Source: Paenibacillus sp. FSL H8-0332
GTDB taxonomy: Bacteria > Bacillota > Bacilli > Paenibacillales > Paenibacillaceae
Direction: 5' to 3'
Assembly: GCF_037963835.1 (NCBI RefSeq)
Contig: NZ_CP150145.1
Span: 930,001-994,000 of the forward strand
Length of the DNA stretch: 64,000 nucleotides
Below, in pieces: positions 59,129 through 64,000 of this stretch. The stretch's first letter is position 1. Every line of letters starts with the position of its first letter. The notes under the pieces were generated by a model, which had not been told where the DNA came from, searched no databases, and saw only the letters and a list, made by a program, of their open reading frames with translations. The position numbers and the translations under genes were made by a program.

Positions 59129-59587
59129 ATGGCTGATCAAACAGTGGCTAGTAGATTAGCAACATTAGGAATCGTTCTCCCCCATGCAAGCGAACCGGCA
59201 GCCAAATACGCAAATTACGTAAAAGTGAACGGGTTGTTGTTCGTTTCAGGCAAGGGGCCTGCTGGTACGCCTAAAGGTAAGTTAGGTCAGGAGTATACCA
59301 CCGCAGAAGGTTATGAGTTTGCCCGGCAAACGGGGATTGAGATTTTGGCTGTACTACAAACAGCTTTAGATACACTGGATAAAGTGAAACGGGTCGTTAA
59401 AATTCAGGGCTTTGTTAATGCGGTCGCCAGTTTTGAAGAGCATCATAAAGTGCTTAATGGCTGTTCCGATCTGATGCTGGATATTTTCGGAGAAAAAGGT
59501 ATTCATGCCCGTTCAGTCTTTGGAGCTGTTTCGGTTAGAGACAATCTTCCCATCATTATTGATTCGATATTTGAGGTTGAGGAGTAA
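59129..59587 (+). CDS. RidA/YjgF-family protein
   Basis: 152-residue trimeric enamine/imine deaminase-like protein. Motifs: YVKVNGLLFVSGKGPAGTPK, GYEFARQTGIEILAVLQTAL, VVKIQGFVNAVASFEEHHKV, GIHARSVFGAVSVRDNLPI. This is the longer RidA subgroup often annotated as endoribonuclease L-PSP. The Arg that binds the substrate carboxylate is in HARSVFG. GAGGAG lies before the ATG. Confidence 0.9.
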   Translation: MADQTVASRLATLGIVLPHASEPAAKYANYVKVNGLLFVSGKGPAGTPKGKLGQEYTTAEGYEFARQTGIEILAVLQTALDTLDKVKRVVKIQGFVNAVASFEEHHKVLNGCSDLMLDIFGEKGIHARSVFGAVSVRDNLPIIIDSIFEVEE

Positions 59588-59590
59588 AGT

Positions 59591-59833
59591 TCATTGTACA
59601 TATTGCTCTGGTGTGGATAACTTCACTGAGTTTACGGGCAGGTTTGCGTAGTAGGTATTGAAAAACACGGGAACACTTATGATGCCTGGTACCAGCAGCA
59701 TACAAAAGCAGGTATAACTACATTTAATGAGAGTAGATTTCGAGAACACATAGATACTGACCATAGAGAAACTGAAGAAATCATATACAGGAAGCCCGCT
59801 CCCTGCAACCGTCATACCTAAGGTGAGCATCAA
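59591..59833 (-). pseudogene. Possible degenerate membrane protein
   Basis: In the 317-bp gap between the ridA-like gene and the next lipoprotein, the minus strand encodes about 80-93 hydrophobic codons (LLGGVVTLMLTLGMTVAGSG, SMVSIYVFS, CMLLVPGIISVPVFF). There is no ATG with a ribosome site, and the frame runs up to an upstream stop. Probably a decayed gene; it could be chance. Confidence 0.22.
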
Positions 59834-59904
59834 TGTTACAACACCACCTAGAAGCCATTTCGTGACATAAATTCACAACTCTTGTCTTAATGGAGGGCCG
59901 CAAT

Positions 59905-60708
59905 ATGAATCTTTGGCCGATGAAATTCATTTCAGTTGTAATTTGTTTGGCATTGGCGGTATGCGGATGTGCTGGCTTGAACAGCAAGAGCACGGAGCAT
60001 GTTACGGCAAGTGACTTCATTATTCCCTTGAACGTTAGCGAAGTGTTGAAGCGTCCAGAGACTAGGGTTATTGAATATTTTGAAAACCGTCGTGAAGATT
60101 TTGATATTCTAGGCCGTTATCTGTTAGAGAATGAAAAAGTGTTCCAGACTCGGCCTGTCATACTTCAACAAGATTATTCCATCGAGAACATCCAGGACCC
60201 TGAAATTCAACAAATCGCTCAAACATTGTTTCGAGAAGGTATTGTAAAGAGGATATCCTCCTTAAATGATGCCCCTAGTAAAAGTATTGACTTTTTGTTT
60301 GATGCCGAAGACAACTTGTATCAACAAGGCATAACCTACCTCAGCCTACCAGAGATGGCCAAAGGGGATCCTTCGAAATTCAACTATGTGAATGACTATA
60401 AGAATCTAGGCGGCGGCTGGTACTATTATGTCTTCCACTATGACAAACTTAAAAATGAAGATGAATTTCGGAATCTAGCTTGGGCCCAAATCTCAGACAA
60501 GGAAAGAAGCACTTTAACCACGCCGAAAGAGAAAGCCAAAGTGATCCTAGAGTCTGGAAAAAACGTTGGCTATTGGATGGATGACAGAAAGTTAGATGTT
60601 GTTGTATCCGTTCAACTTGATACGGAAATGAACGGCCTACTGGGACCGATTACAATGTTTTTTAATCCAATAACCAAAGATTTGATCGGGGGCAATCCGC
60701 GGTTCTAA
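59905..60708 (+). CDS. Hypothetical lipoprotein
   Basis: 267 residues. Lipoprotein-type signal (MKFISVVICLALAVCGC) at the N-terminus. The remainder (VLKRPETRVIEYFENRREDF, IQDPEIQQIAQTLFREGIV, DFLFDAEDNLYQQG, WYYYVFHYDKL) has no family I recognise. GGAGGG is 8 nt before the ATG at 59905; an ATG 15 nt earlier would precede the ribosome site. AT-rich like its neighbours. Confidence 0.7.
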   Translation: MNLWPMKFISVVICLALAVCGCAGLNSKSTEHVTASDFIIPLNVSEVLKRPETRVIEYFENRREDFDILGRYLLENEKVFQTRPVILQQDYSIENIQDPEIQQIAQTLFREGIVKRISSLNDAPSKSIDFLFDAEDNLYQQGITYLSLPEMAKGDPSKFNYVNDYKNLGGGWYYYVFHYDKLKNEDEFRNLAWAQISDKERSTLTTPKEKAKVILESGKNVGYWMDDRKLDVVVSVQLDTEMNGLLGPITMFFNPITKDLIGGNPRF

Positions 60709-60779
60709 TAGGCTGGAGTAAGGTTTGCTTAATAAAATCATGTTAAAATTACTTCATTATCGTGAGAGGAGCTACAAAA

Positions 60780-61121
60780 ATGAAAATAAGTAAACACAGT
60801 GCTGAACACTATATTTGGGGCGACAATTGCGATGGTTGGCATTTAGTAAAGAATCAAGATTTAAGTGTGATTCATGAAAAAATGCCGGCACATACTTCTG
60901 AAGTAAAGCACTATCACCAGCAATCACGTCAATTTTTCTTTGTTTTAACTGGTACAGCGACCCTTGAGATTGAAGGCGATGAGATTACACTCAATTCACA
61001 AGAGGGAGTAGAAGTGGCTCCGTTGGTAACTCATCAAATGTTCAACAAGTCAAATGATGAGATAGAATTTCTTGTGATTTCTCAACCTATAAGTAAGGGC
61101 GATAGGGTCGTAGTAGATTAG
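60780..61121 (+). CDS. Cupin-domain protein
   Basis: 113-residue single-domain cupin. Metal-ligand pattern in EVKHYHQQSRQFFFVLTGTA (His, His, Gln) and VAPLVTHQMFNKS. WHLVKNQDLSVIHEKMP at the N-terminus is typical of the RmlC-like cupin_2 group. Function unknown. GAGAGG lies before the ATG at 60780. Confidence 0.82.
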   Translation: MKISKHSAEHYIWGDNCDGWHLVKNQDLSVIHEKMPAHTSEVKHYHQQSRQFFFVLTGTATLEIEGDEITLNSQEGVEVAPLVTHQMFNKSNDEIEFLVISQPISKGDRVVVD

Positions 61122-61240
61122 CTCTTTACGATAACTGGGATGTTAGTTCATTACTGTGCAGAACGAGTTTGGTTGTACATAATTTGTAATTCTTGAGGTA
61201 CTGATTAGAAAAAGAAAAATAAATTTTGGGGATTGATAGT

Positions 61241-61636
61241 ATGGTAAACGGAAAAATATTAGGAATCGCATATAATGTAATTCCGGTTAAAAATATAAAA
61301 AAATCTGCAGAGTGGTTTGTCCATCACTTTGGCTTCAACATTAGAAACGATAGAGGAAACTATCTAAGCTTATTCCGGGATAACCGTCCAATCATAGATC
61401 TAGTTGAATCTGATAATGACACTAGAGCGGTTTTTGAGGTGAATGGACGGCCCCGGTGGGTTGTAACATTTTTTACAGATGATATTGACTCGTTGCATAT
61501 GAGGCTAACATCTGAGGGAGTTACGGCTAGACCCATTAGCGATGAAGGTATTTACGGCAAGTTTTTTGTTTTTGAGGATCTGGATGGGAACCTATTTGAT
61601 GTATGGGAGCATAAGGATTGTGAGTTGAATTTTTAA
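61241..61636 (+). CDS. VOC-family (glyoxalase/bleomycin-resistance-like) protein
   Basis: 131 residues. Two betaalphabetabetabeta modules: VIPVKNIKKSAEWFVHHFGF and VVTFFTDDIDSLHMRLTSEG, ending FFVFEDLDGNLFDVWEH with the C-terminal Glu metal ligand. VOC proteins bind antibiotics, act as dioxygenases or as glyoxalases. The specific role is unknown. GGGGA lies 8 nt before the ATG at 61241. Confidence 0.85.
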   Translation: MVNGKILGIAYNVIPVKNIKKSAEWFVHHFGFNIRNDRGNYLSLFRDNRPIIDLVESDNDTRAVFEVNGRPRWVVTFFTDDIDSLHMRLTSEGVTARPISDEGIYGKFFVFEDLDGNLFDVWEHKDCELNF

Positions 61637-61675
61637 TCCGGTGAAAAGGTAGTCAGCAAGACAGTGGCCCCCGCT

Positions 61676-63184
61676 TTATTTCTTCGCTGTGGTAGGTCCA
61701 TGTTCGTCCGTTCTCCGCTGTACCGCTGCTAAATCTGAATTTCCATCCATATTCAAATCCCCTTCCCCAACTCGGTGAACCCGCAGCAGGTTAGTGGTTC
61801 CGGTACAGCCTGCAGGGACACCGGCGGTGATGAGGACCAAGTCGCCATTTTGTACGTATCCGGCTGACCTTGCTAGTTCAACGGCGGTTGCTATGGCTGC
61901 ATCTGTGCTGGAAGCAGACTCGTCGCGGAGCAGCGGAATTACACCCCAAGTCAAGGAAAGGGCATGCAGCACGCTCTCCTTAGTGGATACGGCGATGACC
62001 GGTGCAGCGGGCTTGTGCTTGGCGATCATCCGGGCGGTAAAGCTGCTTTCGGTCAGGGCGAGAATAGCCTTGGCGGAGAGCGCGAGGGCAGTGCGAACAA
62101 CGGATTCGCCAATGGCGCTGGTCACGTTGGTGCCAGTCTCGTTACTCTTGCAGTTGGAGCGGCCGTAGCTCCCCAGGACGGACTCAGCGCGGGCGGCGAT
62201 GCGGGCCATAGTCTCGACGGACTCCAGCGGGTACTTACCTGCGGCAGATTCACCAGACAGCATGACGGAATCGGTACCATCGAAGATAGCGTTGGCAACG
62301 TCACTTGCTTCTGCACGGGTCGGACGCGGGTTCATCTGCATGGACTCCAGCATGTGAGTGGCGGTAATAACGGGTTTTCCGGCCAGATTACACTTCTTGA
62401 TCATGTCTTTTTGAACCAGCGGCACATCTTCCACCGGCAAGTCCACGCCCAGATCGCCGCGGGCAACCATTAGTCCGTCGGCTACGCTCAGGATGGCGTC
62501 CAGGTTCTCCAAGCCCTCGTCATTTTCAATTTTGGCGATGACTTGGATATGGTCGGCCTTGTGTTTACTCAGAATATGTTTAATCTCGAGAATATCTGCA
62601 GCTTTGCGGACGAAGGATTGAGCGATGATGTCGATATTCTGCTCAACACCGAATTTGATATGCAGGATGTCCTTCTCTGTTACGCCTGGAAGACTGGTTT
62701 TGATGCCGGGAACGTTGACGCCCTTGCGCGGCTTCAGCTTGCCGCCGTTCTTAACGAGGCAGATGATCTCGGTACCTTCGGACTTTACGACCTCCAAACG
62801 GACTAGACCGTCATCGATCAGGATACTGCTACCGGGCTGCACATCTTGGGGCAACTGCTTGTAGGTGACTTGGATGCGATCCTTCGTTCCGAGCACTTCC
62901 TCTGTGGTCAGAACCACGGCTTCACCTGGTACTAATTCCGCGTAGTCCGAAGTCATTTTGCCGATACGAATTTCCGGACCTTTGATGTCGAGCAGGACGG
63001 CCACATATTGGTTTAGTTCCTTGGCTGCTTCCCGGATATGGCGGATGCGTTCTGCGTGCTCCTCCAGCTCACCGTGAGCTAAGTTCAGGCGGGCGACATT
63101 CATACCGGCTTCGATCAGCTTACGGAGCATTTCGAGGCTTTCGCTGGAGGGGCCGATGGTACAGACGATTTTTGTTTTGCTCAT
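61676..63184 (-). CDS. pyk: Pyruvate kinase
   Basis: 502-residue glycolytic enzyme making ATP and pyruvate from PEP. N-terminal KTKIVCTIGPSSESLEML, K+/substrate site NLAHGELEEH (NLAHG replaces the usual NFSHG), the catalytic Lys region VIAKIENDEGLEN, the signature RGDLGVDLP and ATHMLESMQMNPRPTRAE are present. It lacks the ~110-residue extra PEP-utiliser-like C-terminal domain of Bacillus Pyk; instead a ~25-residue polar tail is added. It may be a second isozyme. GGAGAG before the ATG; divergent from a LysR gene. Confidence 0.93.
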   Translation of the reverse strand: MSKTKIVCTIGPSSESLEMLRKLIEAGMNVARLNLAHGELEEHAERIRHIREAAKELNQYVAVLLDIKGPEIRIGKMTSDYAELVPGEAVVLTTEEVLGTKDRIQVTYKQLPQDVQPGSSILIDDGLVRLEVVKSEGTEIICLVKNGGKLKPRKGVNVPGIKTSLPGVTEKDILHIKFGVEQNIDIIAQSFVRKAADILEIKHILSKHKADHIQVIAKIENDEGLENLDAILSVADGLMVARGDLGVDLPVEDVPLVQKDMIKKCNLAGKPVITATHMLESMQMNPRPTRAEASDVANAIFDGTDSVMLSGESAAGKYPLESVETMARIAARAESVLGSYGRSNCKSNETGTNVTSAIGESVVRTALALSAKAILALTESSFTARMIAKHKPAAPVIAVSTKESVLHALSLTWGVIPLLRDESASSTDAAIATAVELARSAGYVQNGDLVLITAGVPAGCTGTTNLLRVHRVGEGDLNMDGNSDLAAVQRRTDEHGPTTAKK

Positions 63185-63256
63185 GAAATTCTCTCCTTCA
63201 TCGATAAATTATTTAATCTTGTGAAAATTTTCCTTTATCCTTACAATAAAGCATAA

Positions 63257-63305
63257 TGATTCATCAGAAAAATATATATAATTTCGTTCTTCATCAATTT
63301 TGATG
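63257..63305. promoter_or_regulatory. Candidate LysR operators
   Basis: Two related inverted repeats, TGAT-TC-ATCA (63257-63266) and CATCAA-TT-TTGATG (63292-63305), lie in the pyk/lysR divergent gap. LysR proteins bind such dyads and often control a divergent gene. Confidence 0.5.
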
Positions 63306-63323
63306 TAGGAGGCAGGTCATCTT

Positions 63324-64000
63324 ATGAATCTTCATGCCCTTAAAATATTTCACACCATCTCTGAAAAAGGCGGAGTCACCCGTGCTGCGGAGGAACTACG
63401 GATCAGCCAGCCTGCGGTTACGGCCCAGGTACGCAACCTGGAGAAGGAATTAGGCATACAGCTGTTAGCCCCCAAGGGGCGTGGCATTCTAGTGACCGAT
63501 GCGGGACAGATGCTGGCCAGTCATGCCAAACGATTGTTTGCATTGGAGCGTGAGCTGGATGAGGCAGTCCGTGAATACAAGGCCGGGTTCAGCGGAATCC
63601 TGCGGATTGTCGCCACCTATCTGCCCGCCAATCTGCTGCTGCCGGAATGGCTGGCACTCTACAAGCAGGAGCATCCTTCCGTGGAGGTGGTCTTGAATAC
63701 TGCGAATTCTCGGGAAGCGGTGGAGGGTCTGCTACAGTACGATGCCGAGGTAGCCGTATATGGAGGCGGCTGGGAGGAGCAACCGGGTATTGAATGGGAG
63801 CAGCTTCTGGAGGATGAGCTCTGGTTCATCGTCCCGAAAAACCATCCATACGGCGGAAAGGAAATTACTTTAGCGGAAATGATGAAGGTTCCCTTCATTC
63901 TGCGTGAAGAGGGAAGTTCTACCCGGGAGCGTCTCTTCTCTTTATGTAGGGCTTTGAACGTGAGTCCTCCCAAGGTAGGTCTACAATTTAATGGGGTGAA
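63324..64000 (+). CDS. LysR-family transcriptional regulator (partial, cut by window end)
   Basis: First 225 residues. Winged helix-turn-helix at 1-62 (MNLHALKIFHTISEKGGVTR, ISQPAVTAQVRNLEKELG). The effector domain begins at ~90 (GILRIVATYLPANLLLPEWL, VEVVLNTANSREAVEGLL, EWEQLLEDELWFIVPKNHP). This is a CysB/CbbR-like subgroup. AGGAGG lies upstream of the ATG. It probably regulates itself and possibly pyk. Confidence 0.9.
   Translation, partial: MNLHALKIFHTISEKGGVTRAAEELRISQPAVTAQVRNLEKELGIQLLAPKGRGILVTDAGQMLASHAKRLFALERELDEAVREYKAGFSGILRIVATYLPANLLLPEWLALYKQEHPSVEVVLNTANSREAVEGLLQYDAEVAVYGGGWEEQPGIEWEQLLEDELWFIVPKNHPYGGKEITLAEMMKVPFILREEGSSTRERLFSLCRALNVSPPKVGLQFNGV

Overview
The window reads as a chromosomal segment of a Paenibacillus-like member of the Bacillales. 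Supporting signs are AGGAGG-type ribosome binding sites, frequent GTG/TTG starts, secreted SLH and copper-amine-oxidase-like domain proteins, an LplABC-type sugar ABC operon without its own ATPase, and the Bacillus-like gene order lipoprotein (YdcC/LolA-like) - alr - ndoAI - ndoA - tex. The genus assignment is inference; no rRNA is present to confirm it.

Layout. 0-8.8 kb: envelope and small housekeeping genes (L,D-transpeptidase, RDD protein, DUF4309 lipoprotein, winged-helix/TPR regulator with an MFS pump, histidine phosphatase, Dabb protein and MmyB-type regulator). 8.9-13 kb: TatD hydrolase, copper-amine-oxidase-like protein, and a divergent TetR/MFS pair with two operator palindromes. 13.1-23 kb: ECF sigma factor with its membrane anti-sigma partner, LolA-like lipoprotein, alanine racemase, the NdoAI/NdoA (MazEF-type) module, a TetR-MFS pair where Bacillus subtilis carries the rsb genes, and tex. 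23.4-28 kb: MFS, a decayed short-chain dehydrogenase, Lrp-LysE, GNAT and a lipoprotein. 28-36.3 kb: two paralogous SLH proteins flanking a sugar ABC operon with an AraC regulator, then an aldo/keto reductase.

36.5-56.1 kb is the highlight: a one-directional, tightly packed run of 20 genes preceded by a winged-helix regulator. It encodes a minimal type II polyketide synthase (KS-alpha with Cys-His-His, a chain-length-factor-like KS-beta that has lost all three catalytic residues, ACP), a dedicated AcpS phosphopantetheinyl transferase, a TcmN-like aromatase/cyclase, a cupin, a PF04199 cyclase, an amidohydrolase, an MFS exporter, an alpha/beta hydrolase, three paralogous HemW-like radical SAM enzymes, two B12-binding-type radical SAM enzymes, a U32-family iron-sulfur protein and an iron-sulfur flavoprotein fused to a possible thioredoxin-fold domain. 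No P450, flavin monooxygenase or ketoreductase is visible. The working hypothesis is an aromatic polyketide pathway whose tailoring uses radical and oxygen-independent chemistry. Four TAAC-like half-sites at exact 11-bp spacing precede the operon and probably bind the regulator.

56.1-61.6 kb is AT-richer and accessory in character: a ketopantoate-reductase-like gene divergent from TetR, a RidA protein, a lipoprotein, cupin and VOC proteins, and several decayed small genes. The window closes with pyruvate kinase and a divergent LysR regulator cut by the window end.

Across the window, four promoters share TGCAAC - 17 bp - C(A/G)TC. They precede two lipoproteins and both SLH genes, and point to an ECF-sigma envelope regulon. 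Intergenic Paenibacillus-type repeats lie near 20.5, 23.0, 34.1 and 56.3 kb.
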